Assembly: GCA_023415655.1 (NCBI GenBank) | Contig: JAEZKD010000195.1 | Coordinates: 1 to 64,000 of the forward strand | DNA from: Bacillota bacterium | GTDB lineage: Bacteria > Bacillota > Clostridia > Lachnospirales > Lachnospiraceae | DNA length: 64,000 nucleotides | Direction of reading: 5' to 3' | In this document: in pieces, positions 28,271 to 37,321 of the stretch | Position numbering within the stretch: the stretch's first letter is position 1 | Layout of the letters: each line of letters opens with the position of its first letter | Position numbers and translations under genes: made by a program | Notes under the pieces: model-generated | What the model saw: only the letters and a program-made list of their open reading frames with translations | What the model was told of the DNA's origin: nothing | Database searches by the model: none

Positions 28271-28468
28271 CTATTCCCCTATATTCTGACATAAAAGTTC
28301 TTTTTTATATAATTTTACTAAATCTACTACGCTTTGTCTACTTTCTTTTACAAATATTTTCTTACCGTTAGTTAGCGTAATTACTGTATCTGGCACCTCT
28401 TCGACTGACTCAATTAGGTCGCAATTTAACGTGAATTTTGAATCATTTAACTTAGTTAAATCAATCAT
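28271..28468 (-). CDS. flbD: FlbD-family flagellar protein
   Basis: This 65-residue protein (MIDLTKLNDSKFTLN...VEEVPDTVITLTNGKK) matches the small FlbD/SwrD family. In B. subtilis SwrD raises flagellar motor power, probably through the stators, and here it directly precedes motA. The ATG at 28468 has AGGAG four bases upstream. The frame extends to 28483 but without a ribosome site. Confidence 0.88.
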   Translation of the reverse strand: MIDLTKLNDSKFTLNCDLIESVEEVPDTVITLTNGKKIFVKESRQSVVDLVKLYKKELLCQNIGE

Positions 28469-28490
28469 TTTTCTCCTATCCAATCCATAA

Positions 28491-28530
28491 ACTTCCTGCT
28501 AACAGAGGTTTCCCTCTGTCAACAGGAAGT
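28491..28530 (-). promoter_or_regulatory. Strong intercistronic hairpin directly after flgE
   Basis: On the minus strand ACTTCCTG pairs with CAGGAAGT and, inside it, ACAGAGG pairs with CCTCTGT around a four-base loop. It starts nine bases after the flgE stop. Only TTTATGG follows, so full termination is doubtful. It may protect the 3' end of upstream mRNA and lower expression of the following genes. Confidence 0.65.
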
Positions 28531-28538
28531 CCCATGCA

Positions 28539-29990
28539 TTATCGTTTTAGATTAATAAGTTCTTCTAATAATGTATCAGAAGTCGTAATAATACGTGAGT
28601 TTGCCTGGAAACCTCTTTGCGTTGTGATCATCTCAGTAAACTGAGCAGAAAGATCTACGTTTGACATTTCAAGAACACCAGTCGTAAACTTGCCACCAGC
28701 TGCTGTAACATCTTCACCAATTCCATTGAATTCGCCAGAGTTTTGAGTCGCAGCAAACATATTATTACCAATCGCTTCAAGACCAGCTGCATTCGAGAAG
28801 GTCGCTACTACTACCTGTCCCAACAGCCTTTGATCGCCATTATCGTAAACACCAAAAATCTTACCCTGTAAGTCGATGGAGACTCCAGACATATTACCTA
28901 CTTCCTTACCAGCACCAGCACCTGTTTCCTTATTACCTTTTGTGGATTCAACCGTTGTCTTACCACTGTTGCTAAACATCGTTAAGGAAGAAAAATCAAC
29001 ATTGATATCCTTGAATGGTCCACCTTCTGAGATAACTCCTAACGTGACCGATTTACCACCCTCTTCTTCACCAACACTCTTAAATTTACCAGTAGCTGTG
29101 TCAAAGGCCAAAGCAACTGCTTCTCCTTCAAGAGTTACTGTTCCATCTTCATTAACAGTAGCATCGAAAGTGTTTCCATCGGAACCAAAAGTAACCTGTG
29201 TAATATTTGTTTCTGAATAAGTAACGGTACCATCATCCTCCGTTACCTTCTGTACAAAGATAGAATCTCCATTCTTATCATAAACGTTAGTTAAGCTAAC
29301 AAGGTAATTACCTACATTGCCATCCGCACTTTCTGTATCCTGTGTAATTTTAAGCTCAGCATTATAGCTATTTCCTACATTATCAAAGAAGCTTATTACT
29401 ACAACCTTACCAGCTGCGCTTGTAAGGGCAGTATCCATACTATCGATGTTTCCATGAAGATAAGCTTCCGTAGTTGCTTCTGGTGCAGAGTAAAGATTTT
29501 CTGCAGACATAATCTTTAAAGGTGATACTGTATCAGCTACTGTTCTCGTAGGGTCCTCTGGATCTGGCTGCCAACCCATTACGGTTGCACCAGTTGGTGT
29601 ACATAAGGTACCTGCAGCATCGACATTAAAGGAGCCTGCCTTTGTAAAATAATTACCATTTCCATTGTTAACTACAAAGAAACCATCTCCTTCAATCATA
29701 AGATCGAATGGATTATCTGTTCTTTGAGAACCACCTGTTTGTGTGATACTTGTAGTTATAGAAGCAAGATTTGCACCAAGACCAACCTGCATCGCATTTG
29801 TACCTGCTGTCCCAGTCGTTGCATTTGGACCAGAAGCACTTTTAGTTGTCTGATATAAAATATCAGAAAATGTAACAGAACTTGCTTTAAAACCAACGGT
29901 ATTAACGTTCGAAATATTATTACCAATAACGTCCATCTTTGTCTGATGTACACGTAATCCGGAAACTCCGGAATATAATGATCTCATCAT
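28539..29990 (-). CDS. flgE: Flagellar hook protein FlgE
   Basis: FlgE, 483 residues, polymerises into the hook. The N-terminus MRSLYSGVSGLRVHQTKMDV with NNISNVNTVGFKAS and the C-terminus EMSNVDLSAQFTEMITTQRG form the D0 coiled-coil domains of rod/hook proteins. The central part is variable, beta-rich D1-D2. Start: GGAGG lies ten bases before ATGATG at 29990. The frame runs on to 30041 without support. The hairpin after its stop may support its high expression. Confidence 0.95.
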   Translation of the reverse strand: MMRSLYSGVSGLRVHQTKMDVIGNNISNVNTVGFKASSVTFSDILYQTTKSASGPNATTGTAGTNAMQVGLGANLASITTSITQTGGSQRTDNPFDLMIEGDGFFVVNNGNGNYFTKAGSFNVDAAGTLCTPTGATVMGWQPDPEDPTRTVADTVSPLKIMSAENLYSAPEATTEAYLHGNIDSMDTALTSAAGKVVVISFFDNVGNSYNAELKITQDTESADGNVGNYLVSLTNVYDKNGDSIFVQKVTEDDGTVTYSETNITQVTFGSDGNTFDATVNEDGTVTLEGEAVALAFDTATGKFKSVGEEEGGKSVTLGVISEGGPFKDINVDFSSLTMFSNSGKTTVESTKGNKETGAGAGKEVGNMSGVSIDLQGKIFGVYDNGDQRLLGQVVVATFSNAAGLEAIGNNMFAATQNSGEFNGIGEDVTAAGGKFTTGVLEMSNVDLSAQFTEMITTQRGFQANSRIITTSDTLLEELINLKR

Positions 29991-30091
29991 AATGACATAA
30001 CCTCCTGTTGTGTGAATGCTCTTCGGCTTCAGGCAATCCACCGAATCACTCCCTAAAAAAGGTCCAGTGTTTCATTCACATATGTTTAATA

Positions 30092-30490
30092 TTAAATAAT
30101 GACTGCTCCATCGATGTTGGTAAACACTCTGTCTTCACCATCATTTACTGCTGTAACGACGGTATTGTTTTTTACATTCACAATAAACGCCATATTGTCT
30201 ACCATAACAAGCGATTCTTTGATTCCCTTCTCACTTGCCATTTTGGCACCCGATTCTAGTCTGGAAAGCTGCGAACTCGTCAAATCGATATTTCTTGATG
30301 TCAGTCGTTCACTTGCATGCTTTGAAAACTTTAATTCACCACTGGTACGAACGTTTTTTTGCTGTTCAAAGATTTCCTGAAAGGACTTTCCTTGATTTAC
30401 ATTTACGTTGCTACTAATTGTACTCGATTGATTTAAATATTGATTCGCGGCCTGTTCAATGGAGGTAAAGTTCTTATTGATTGAATTCAT
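30092..30490 (-). CDS. Flagellar operon protein, TIGR02530 type
   Basis: This 132-residue protein contains FSKHASERLTSRNIDLT and DNMAFIVNVKNNTVVTAVN, typical of the small conserved protein always found between flgD and flgE in Firmicutes. Its role is not established, and a part in hook assembly is likely by context. No signal peptide or membrane segment is seen. Confidence 0.88.
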   Translation of the reverse strand: MNSINKNFTSIEQAANQYLNQSSTISSNVNVNQGKSFQEIFEQQKNVRTSGELKFSKHASERLTSRNIDLTSSQLSRLESGAKMASEKGIKESLVMVDNMAFIVNVKNNTVVTAVNDGEDRVFTNIDGAVII

Positions 30491-30509
30491 ACGAATTTCA
30501 TCTCCTTAC

Positions 30510-31325
30510 TTACTCCGTTTTCCCATCCTCCTGGGAATTACTCTCACTGCTTTCTTGCTTTGCTGTTAAATCCGGCATAGTAGTCGCTTTGGAATTCGTT
30601 ACATTGATTGTAACCTTATCTGTAATCGCTGTGTATAAAGAATCATTGAAAGCGATTGTAGGTTTGTACTGACCGTTTGGCAATTGGCTCATTAGCTCGC
30701 TACTGATGGTAAGCTGATTCTTATTAAGACTAATGTACTTACTGTCTACGATTTGATTGTTTAAAATCACTGCGACCTGAGTTGCCACGGTATTCTCTTG
30801 ACCAAGGTTTACTTCAAAGGTTAAGTCCTTAGCATTGTTTGGATCAAAATTATGTGTTACATTCATTTCAACATTCGGACGATTTTGATTCGTCACATAA
30901 GTACTGTCTACTACACTATAGACTTGACTTTGATCATACAATTTGCCATTGACTGATAATTGAACCTTAGTTCCAGAGACATTAATAAAATCTACGGTAC
31001 CATTTACATATTGTGTCTTACCATTGGAGTCAGTGGATGTTAATACAACTTCTTTTCCAACCAAAGAAAATGCATGTGATTTTTCTGTATTGGCCGATAA
31101 ATTCTGAAGCTGTTCTAATTGTGAAAAAGTTGCAAGCTGTGATACAAACTCAGTATCCGTACTTGGATTAAGTGGATCTTGATTTTGCATCTGAGTTACA
31201 AGCAATTGAAGAAATGCATCCTTATCAAGATTACTTGTACCAAGGCTTGTTGTTCTTGTTGAGGTAATTGCACTAGAAGCTTGTGTTAGCTCCCCACCTG
31301 TTACTGCTGCTACAATATTTGACAT
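30510..31325 (-). CDS. flgD: Flagellar hook capping/scaffold protein FlgD
   Basis: FlgD, 271 residues, caps the growing hook and is needed for FlgE assembly. The N-terminal block DAFLQLLVTQMQNQDPLNP followed by TEFVSQLATFSQLEQ is diagnostic. The C-terminal part is the Ig/Fn3-like FlgD domain with a Ser/Glu-rich tail. GGAG stands before the ATG. fliK lies 11 bases upstream. Confidence 0.96.
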   Translation of the reverse strand: MSNIVAAVTGGELTQASSAITSTRTTSLGTSNLDKDAFLQLLVTQMQNQDPLNPSTDTEFVSQLATFSQLEQLQNLSANTEKSHAFSLVGKEVVLTSTDSNGKTQYVNGTVDFINVSGTKVQLSVNGKLYDQSQVYSVVDSTYVTNQNRPNVEMNVTHNFDPNNAKDLTFEVNLGQENTVATQVAVILNNQIVDSKYISLNKNQLTISSELMSQLPNGQYKPTIAFNDSLYTAITDKVTINVTNSKATTMPDLTAKQESSESNSQEDGKTE

Positions 31326-31336
31326 AGCTTTCTCCT

Positions 31337-32713
31337 TTATGCGGAATAATCAATTTGTGAACCTGAATCAAGAGTTTCCGTTTGCAAGAGTTCTTCTTCC
31401 TCTTCCATCGCAAATGTACCCAAATCCGCTCGAAAGACTTTTTTACCATTACTAGAAGTTGAGTTTTGCTGATTCTTACCTTGACTCATGTCATTGCTTT
31501 GATCAAAACCAAACTGTGACACTGTCACTTCAATCGCTTCGACCTTAACTCCTTGATTGTTCAGATTATCCTTTAGAACTTGCATCTGACTTTCAATCGC
31601 TTCCTTCGCTAACTGGTTTTGTGTAATAAAAGATGCTGTAATCACTCCTTCTTTGGAAGTAATGCTAAGAGCGATTCTTCCTAGGTGCTCGGGATTTAAA
31701 TTGAATTCCATCGAAGTCTGAGTCGGTTTGATTGTTATCTTAACCGCATCAATAATTTGATTTGCAATGTCACGTAATTGGTGAATTTCACTTAATTGCT
31801 CACTAAAATTTACTTCTTGAGTCGTATTCGCATTCGCTACAATTTGATCAACAAATTGTGTTACCGCTTGTGTTTTGTCTTGATCACTCTTACCATCGCC
31901 AGAAGTTTGAGACTCCGTTTCACTTGACGTAGTTACTTGAGCTTTCGTTGAATCCGATTCTTTCACTACTGTGAATTCCATCTTCATTCCCTCATTCTCT
32001 TCTTGCCCAGCTTGTACCAATCCGTCTGCTTTGGCGGAAACCTCAGCATCCTCTGTCCGAACAATATCTTCTGCTGTTGGATGTAATAGATTCATTAAGT
32101 TTGCAAATTCTGTTTCATCCTGAACAATGCTTTGGATATCTTCACTGCTCACATTGTAATCTTGCATCAACTGAGTGATGTCCTTTACCATGTTGGCTAA
32201 CTGCAAGCCAAGAGAATGGTCCGTTAATAACATCGAAGCATCTTCTATTCCTGCACATTCTAAGGTGAGTTGTAGGAGTTTGTCAGGGTTTAGCAAGTCA
32301 ATCATAGAAAGGCCTAGTGTTTCCATAATAGAAACAAGCTCTTCCTCGGTAAGATTAAGTTCTTCCATTACAATCTCTTTTGCTTCTTCTACAACATTTG
32401 CAACATCCTCAAGCTTACTATCACCTTGGTTAAGTTCTGACGTTTTTGAAACCTCATTCTGACTACTTTGCACTTTGTTTGCTTTAGTATTGGTAATAGT
32501 GTCAGTGCTACTAGCCTTCGTATTACTAATAACTTTTTTATCCGTTTGACTCTCGATTGGTTTGCTCATCTGATCACGGTATGATCTATTTAGTAGCTTA
32601 TCAAAAGAAATCGAGTCATTGGATTTCGCAACGCTAGTTTCTGCACTACCACTTTTTGGCGTTAGGTCCATACGATTAGTAACAATGTTACCTATCGCTT
32701 GTCCTGTCATCAT
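31337..32713 (-). CDS. fliK: Flagellar hook-length control protein FliK
   Basis: FliK, about 458 residues, is the secreted ruler that flips FlhB specificity. The long N-terminal part is Ser/Thr/Asn/Gln-rich and poorly conserved. The C-terminal Flg_hook domain (TSMEFNLNPEHLGRIALSI, KDNLNNQGVKVEAIEV) is recognisable. GGAGG lies six bases before ATGATG at 32713. The frame extends upstream over the ribosome site to 32734. A sigma-D-like promoter lies 85 bases upstream. Confidence 0.9.
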   Translation of the reverse strand: MMTGQAIGNIVTNRMDLTPKSGSAETSVAKSNDSISFDKLLNRSYRDQMSKPIESQTDKKVISNTKASSTDTITNTKANKVQSSQNEVSKTSELNQGDSKLEDVANVVEEAKEIVMEELNLTEEELVSIMETLGLSMIDLLNPDKLLQLTLECAGIEDASMLLTDHSLGLQLANMVKDITQLMQDYNVSSEDIQSIVQDETEFANLMNLLHPTAEDIVRTEDAEVSAKADGLVQAGQEENEGMKMEFTVVKESDSTKAQVTTSSETESQTSGDGKSDQDKTQAVTQFVDQIVANANTTQEVNFSEQLSEIHQLRDIANQIIDAVKITIKPTQTSMEFNLNPEHLGRIALSITSKEGVITASFITQNQLAKEAIESQMQVLKDNLNNQGVKVEAIEVTVSQFGFDQSNDMSQGKNQQNSTSSNGKKVFRADLGTFAMEEEEELLQTETLDSGSQIDYSA

Positions 32714-32796
32714 TGAATTCCTCCTTTCTTTCAAGATAATTTATGTCATCTAAGTTGCTTAGAAATGACCTTTCCTTAATCATACTTACTTTTACT

Positions 32797-32824
32797 ATAT
32801 CGACAAATCCAAAATAAATCCTTA
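32797..32824 (-). promoter_or_regulatory. Sigma-D-like promoter candidate upstream of fliK
   Basis: On the minus strand TAAG (32824-32821), 16 bases, then GTCGATAT (32804-32797) matches the sigma-D consensus TAAA-N15-GCCGATAT with one mismatch in each box. It overlaps the stop of the MgtE_N-like gene and lies in the 115-base gap, the longest between flgB and flgD. Confidence 0.45.
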
Positions 32825-32828
32825 ATTA

Positions 32829-33614
32829 TCATTTCAAACTTTGGACAATCGCATTGTACTTTTCTTCATCCATATCTGCCATCTTTTTAAAGATTTTTGC
32901 TACGAAAAGTTGATCCATCTTATCAAGAATAGCTGCACACTCATCTGGCTTCATGGTAAGGAGTACTTTTGATATCCATTCCATATCCGCAGTCATCTCT
33001 TCAAGAACTGCAGCTGCTTGAGATGGTTTCATAGTTTTAATAATCTTTGCTTTCTCTCGGATGGATTCATCATATTGTAATTGCTCTAATACAAGACGAT
33101 AAATCTCCTCAGCAGTCGTTGGATTGATTGCTTCATAATATAATTTATATTCCTCAATTTCAGGTGCCTTCGAGTTAAAGACTACATTCTTATCAAAATC
33201 CTTCACTCTTTCTTCAAAAGCAATCTGTTGTTCTTCAAACACCTTCAAACGCTCCACTTCCTTTTGTAAATCAGAAGCGCTTTGCGCATAAGTATCTCGC
33301 TCAGTTGTGAGCGTATCCACCTGAATTTCTAATTGTTTGATGTATGCTACAGCATCCTTAATATCCCGATACGGGTAATTTTCTTCCCAAGCAATCTGTT
33401 CATCCGAAACAGGGGGTAAGATCCAATGAATCACAGGTACATCCTTTAAAGATGGACGAAGCGAAGTACCAATACCACCAACATCTGCACGAATGATTAC
33501 TATAAAGATAATAATCCAAGCTAGAAGAATCCCAAGAATCACAAGGAAAACTCCCAGTTTCCCACTTGATTTTTTCTTTTCTTCTTCGTCTATTGCTTTA
33601 TTCTTTTTCGCCAT
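32829..33614 (-). CDS. Membrane-anchored coiled-coil protein with MgtE_N-like domain (flagellar cluster)
   Basis: This 261-residue protein has an N-terminal membrane segment (about 20-42), a coiled coil (about 95-145), and a helical C-terminal domain with KTMKPSQAAAVLEEM and LTMKPDECAAILDKM. These repeat the MgtE intracellular N-domain/FliG-like motif. It sits between fliJ and fliK, the slot of ylxF in B. subtilis and of flbB-type genes elsewhere. I infer an assembly or ruler-linked role at the basal body. The exact function is unknown. Confidence 0.82.
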   Translation of the reverse strand: MAKKNKAIDEEEKKKSSGKLGVFLVILGILLAWIIIFIVIIRADVGGIGTSLRPSLKDVPVIHWILPPVSDEQIAWEENYPYRDIKDAVAYIKQLEIQVDTLTTERDTYAQSASDLQKEVERLKVFEEQQIAFEERVKDFDKNVVFNSKAPEIEEYKLYYEAINPTTAEEIYRLVLEQLQYDESIREKAKIIKTMKPSQAAAVLEEMTADMEWISKVLLTMKPDECAAILDKMDQLFVAKIFKKMADMDEEKYNAIVQSLK

Positions 33615-33634
33615 TAAAGACTCTCCTTTGATTC

Positions 33635-34081
33635 TTAAGTTTCTTTCATGGAATACTTAAAGCTGACCAATTCATCTATTTCTTTCATTTCGCCCTCGTT
33701 GAATTCCTTTTTATATTCCTCCAACTTAAGTTCCTTCAGCTTTTCATGCGTTTTTCGCTCTATGATTGCCAAATTAAGCTTCTGCATTGCTAGATCTACC
33801 ATCTGCTCTGCTTTTCTCACCACATTCTTTTGTGTCTTAATCCGGTCTTTCATCGTCTCGATTGCCTCTTCATATCGACGTAACTGGAGCACCTTCAATT
33901 TAGAACTCATCGCTTCCCGTAAGTTTTCTTCATAGCCAGCTTTGCGTTGTTCAAACACGAAAAGCTTCTCTTCTTCTTCGTTTAACTTCATTTTTGCGAT
34001 AGAGTAATTATTTTTTTCTTGTTCCTCGAGCTTACTCTTAAGATTCAGTATATTTTGCATTTGATATGAGAATTTCTTCAT
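33635..34081 (-). CDS. fliJ: Flagellar export chaperone FliJ
   Basis: FliJ, 148 residues, is an almost entirely coiled-coil protein starting MKKFSYQMQNILNLKSKLEE. It acts as the central stalk of the FliI ATPase ring and as an export chaperone. Position right after fliI and the all-helical, Glu/Lys-rich composition support the call. Confidence 0.93.
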   Translation of the reverse strand: MKKFSYQMQNILNLKSKLEEQEKNNYSIAKMKLNEEEEKLFVFEQRKAGYEENLREAMSSKLKVLQLRRYEEAIETMKDRIKTQKNVVRKAEQMVDLAMQKLNLAIIERKTHEKLKELKLEEYKKEFNEGEMKEIDELVSFKYSMKET

Positions 34082-34095
34082 GATGTCCCTTTCTC

Positions 34096-35400
34096 TTAAG
34101 CAAAGATATCTTCTAATCGCTTCACTGTATCTTCAAAATCAGCTTTCGAATCTACGTCCTGGCATAAGAACTCATTGACTTCATCAATTTTGGAAATCGC
34201 GTAATCAATCCTCTTATTAGACCCTTGTTTGTAAGCCCCAATATTAATCAAATCTTCGGCATCTTGATAAATTGCCAATACCGATTTTAACTTCCCCGCC
34301 AGTATCTTATGGTCTTTGGATGCAATCGAACTCATAACACGGGAGATACTTGCAAGAATATCAATCGCAGGATAATGGTTCTTATGAGCCATCTTTCTAG
34401 ATAAAATGATATGTCCATCTAAAATACCACGCGCGGTATCTGTAATCGGTTCATTAAAATCATCACCATCTACAAGCACTGTGTATAAGCCAGTGATAGA
34501 TCCTTTATCACTATTTCCAGCCCTCTCTAGCAGCTTAGGCATTTCTGAATACACGCTTGGTGGATAGCCTCTAGAAACCGGTGGTTCTCCACTTGCTAGC
34601 CCAATTTCTCTTTGAGCCATACTAAATCGGGTTAAGGAGTCCATCATCAAAAGAACATCCTTCCCTTGATCACGAAAGTATTCCGCAATGGCAGTTGCTG
34701 TTTTAGCAGCCTTTTTACGTATCAATGCTGGCTTGTCCGAGGTTGCAATAACGAGAACACTACGTTTGACACCCTCTGGTCCCAAGTCTCGTTCGATGAA
34801 TTCTCGAACCTCCCTACCACGTTCACCAATCAATGCTATTACATTAATATCCGCTTTCGTATTTCTAGCAAACATACCAAGTAAGGTACTTTTTCCAACA
34901 CCACTACCAGCAAAGATACCAATACGCTGTCCTTTACCGATGGTCAATAACCCATCCACCGCTCGTACACCAAGCGGAAGTACCTCACTAATCAGCACTC
35001 GATCCAAAGGGTCTGGTGCTTTTGCATCCACTGGATAGGTTTGTGTTGTGTAAAGAGTATCGTTTTCATCCAAAGGATTACCTAGACCGTCCAATGCTTT
35101 ACCAAGCAAATGATCCCCTACCTTAACCGAAAGAGGTTCATTTTGATTGATTACAACACTCCCTACGCCAATACCAGTGATATCTTCATAAGGCATCAGT
35201 AATAGACGATCATCACGAAAGCCAATTACTTCTGCTTTTACTGTAACCTTTTTGTCCTGGGAAACGATACAGCATAAATCATTTAAAGACGCATCAGGAC
35301 CAATGGACTCAACCGTAAGCCCAACTACCTTTGTAACTTTGCCCATTCGATTGACATAAGATTTAGCAAGAAGCTTTTTATATTTTTCAACATCGATCAT
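34096..35400 (-). CDS. fliI: Flagellum-specific ATPase FliI
   Basis: FliI, 434 residues, energises type III export. The Walker A is AGSGVGKS (164-171), with Walker B LLMMDSLTRF and the signature PSVYSEMPKLLERAGN. The N-terminal beta-barrel resembles F1 ATPase subunits. It forms a complex with FliH upstream and FliJ downstream. Confidence 0.97.
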   Translation of the reverse strand: MIDVEKYKKLLAKSYVNRMGKVTKVVGLTVESIGPDASLNDLCCIVSQDKKVTVKAEVIGFRDDRLLLMPYEDITGIGVGSVVINQNEPLSVKVGDHLLGKALDGLGNPLDENDTLYTTQTYPVDAKAPDPLDRVLISEVLPLGVRAVDGLLTIGKGQRIGIFAGSGVGKSTLLGMFARNTKADINVIALIGERGREVREFIERDLGPEGVKRSVLVIATSDKPALIRKKAAKTATAIAEYFRDQGKDVLLMMDSLTRFSMAQREIGLASGEPPVSRGYPPSVYSEMPKLLERAGNSDKGSITGLYTVLVDGDDFNEPITDTARGILDGHIILSRKMAHKNHYPAIDILASISRVMSSIASKDHKILAGKLKSVLAIYQDAEDLINIGAYKQGSNKRIDYAISKIDEVNEFLCQDVDSKADFEDTVKRLEDIFA

Positions 35401-35413
35401 AAACTGCTCCGTT

Positions 35414-36304
35414 CTATGCGTTCTCTTCTTCCCTTGGACCCGCTAATAATTTTAGGTCACACACTAAATTTTTTAACTGAACATCAAGACTGCAGTCAAT
35501 AATTCGGCTATCCGTCTCAATCAGACATTGAGCTCTACTCAACATACGATCTTCTACAATCTCAATGTCAGCATTTTCTTTTAACTTCCAAGAGATTTCA
35601 CTCTTCTTAGCATTTACAATATCAAAATCCTCTTGAGAAACATGAATCAAGTAGGTATTACTACTTTCAATGTTTAACAATTCCTGTTCCAATAGATATA
35701 AGATGATATCCTTTTTATCATCAAGAATTACTCCTGTAAAACGTTTCACATAAGAGATGAGTAAATCAACAAAGATAGGCTCGAAGTTTTTAACTTTCTG
35801 CTCATATGCATGCTCTAATTCTCTTTTTCTTTGCTCATAGGCAAGCTGTTCCTTCAATAGCTCAGCTTTAGCGAGCTCTTTACCTTCTTGATAGCCTTCT
35901 TGCTTTGCATCTTCTTTGATTTTGTGAGATACCTTTACGGCATCCTCCCTCGCTTGTTCTAACATAGAAGAAACCTCTTGCTTCGCTTCTTCAATAATAG
36001 CCTTCGCTTTTTCATTCACTTCCTCAAAGGAGGGTTGGTGGTTTAAAAACTCCTCACTCACATGATTCAATTCTTCTTGAGTCATATCATCAATAGAACT
36101 TTCTTCGACTGTTGCAGCCATTAAACCCTCTACAAAGCCACCCTCAGAAGATGGTTTGCGATTTACTTTCTCATCCTCTATCTGCAACATATCAAGATAG
36201 TATTTTACTTTCTCCTCTGCAGCTGCATTCATGTCGATGACATGCTTGTTATGGTCATTATAACGGATCGAATATGCCTTAATCACATTAGACAACGATC
36301 TCAT
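35414..36304 (-). CDS. fliH: Flagellar assembly protein FliH
   Basis: FliH, about 296 residues, negatively regulates FliI and links it to the C-ring. It has a long Glu-rich helical region (about 85-185) with the FliH-type Ala/Gly-spaced helix, and a C-terminal domain similar to V/A-ATPase subunit E. I chose the ATG at 36304 (MRSLSNVIKAYS). This overlaps the fliG end by 17 bases. An in-frame GTG at 36313 has weaker spacing. Confidence 0.9.
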   Translation of the reverse strand: MRSLSNVIKAYSIRYNDHNKHVIDMNAAAEEKVKYYLDMLQIEDEKVNRKPSSEGGFVEGLMAATVEESSIDDMTQEELNHVSEEFLNHQPSFEEVNEKAKAIIEEAKQEVSSMLEQAREDAVKVSHKIKEDAKQEGYQEGKELAKAELLKEQLAYEQRKRELEHAYEQKVKNFEPIFVDLLISYVKRFTGVILDDKKDIILYLLEQELLNIESSNTYLIHVSQEDFDIVNAKKSEISWKLKENADIEIVEDRMLSRAQCLIETDSRIIDCSLDVQLKNLVCDLKLLAGPREEENA

Positions 36305-37307
36305 CACCTCCACCTCGTGATATAATGATTTCTGCAGAGTCTTCTAACTTACGAATAATATTTACAATCTTCTGCTGTGCTTCTTCTACATCTTTTAATC
36401 GAACAGGACCCATGAATTCCATATCTTCACGAATCATAGCACCAAGACGTTTTGATAAATTGTTGAAGATAAGATTTTGAACTTCCTCTGTTGTACTCTT
36501 AAGCGCAATGGCAAGCTCATTGTTATCAACTTCACGAAGAACACGTTGAACTGATTTGTCATCCAAGGAGATAATATCCTCGAATACAAACATCTTCCTT
36601 CTGATTTCATCTGCCAATTCTGGTTCATCAAGTTCAAGACTTTCCATAATATGTTTTTCCGTACCTCGATCTACGGTATTCAAGATATCAACAATAGCAT
36701 CGACACCACCCGCAATCGTGTAATCCTGATTGACAAGAGAGGATAACTTTCGTTCTAATACTCGTTCCACTTCTTTGATTACATCAGGTGAAGTACGATC
36801 CATCTGAGCAATACGTTTTGCTACATCTGCTTGTTTATCCGGCGTTAAAGACGCGATGATTGCAGCCGATTGCTGAGTCGATAGATACGATAAAATCAAA
36901 GCAATCGTCTGTGGATGTTCATCCTGTATAAAGTTTAATAACTGATTGGCATCGGTCTTTCGAACAAACTCGAAAGGACGCACCTGTAAGGATGCCGTAA
37001 GTTTTCCAAGGATCTCTTTTGCTTTATCTTCACCAAGTGCTTTTTCCAACAGATCTTTTGCATACGTGATACCACCCTCTGCAATGTACTGTTGTGCAAG
37101 ACATACTTGGTAGAATTCATCAAGAACTGCTTCCTTGGTGCTTGATGCGATACTTCTTGTATTTGCAATTTCTAATGTTAATTGTTCAATTTCATCCTCT
37201 TTTAGATGTTTAAAAATAGAGGCTGAACGTTCTGGACCTAGTGTAATCAGAAGTATTGCCGACTTTTGAACACCGGTTAATTCACTTTGAACCTGCTGTT
37301 TCGCCAT
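36288..37307 (-). CDS. fliG: Flagellar motor switch protein FliG
   Basis: FliG, 339 residues, couples stator to rotor. The N-domain starts LTGVQKSAILLITLGPE, the middle domain has the EHPQTIALILSYL motif, and the C-terminal torque helix region contains FVFEDIISLDDKSVQRVLRE with the conserved charges. The ATG at 37307 has GGAGG six bases upstream. The frame runs up to 37331 without support. Confidence 0.97.
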   Translation of the reverse strand: MAKQQVQSELTGVQKSAILLITLGPERSASIFKHLKEDEIEQLTLEIANTRSIASSTKEAVLDEFYQVCLAQQYIAEGGITYAKDLLEKALGEDKAKEILGKLTASLQVRPFEFVRKTDANQLLNFIQDEHPQTIALILSYLSTQQSAAIIASLTPDKQADVAKRIAQMDRTSPDVIKEVERVLERKLSSLVNQDYTIAGGVDAIVDILNTVDRGTEKHIMESLELDEPELADEIRRKMFVFEDIISLDDKSVQRVLREVDNNELAIALKSTTEEVQNLIFNNLSKRLGAMIREDMEFMGPVRLKDVEEAQQKIVNIIRKLEDSAEIIISRGGGDEIVV

Positions 37308-37321
37308 ACGATACCTCCTGT

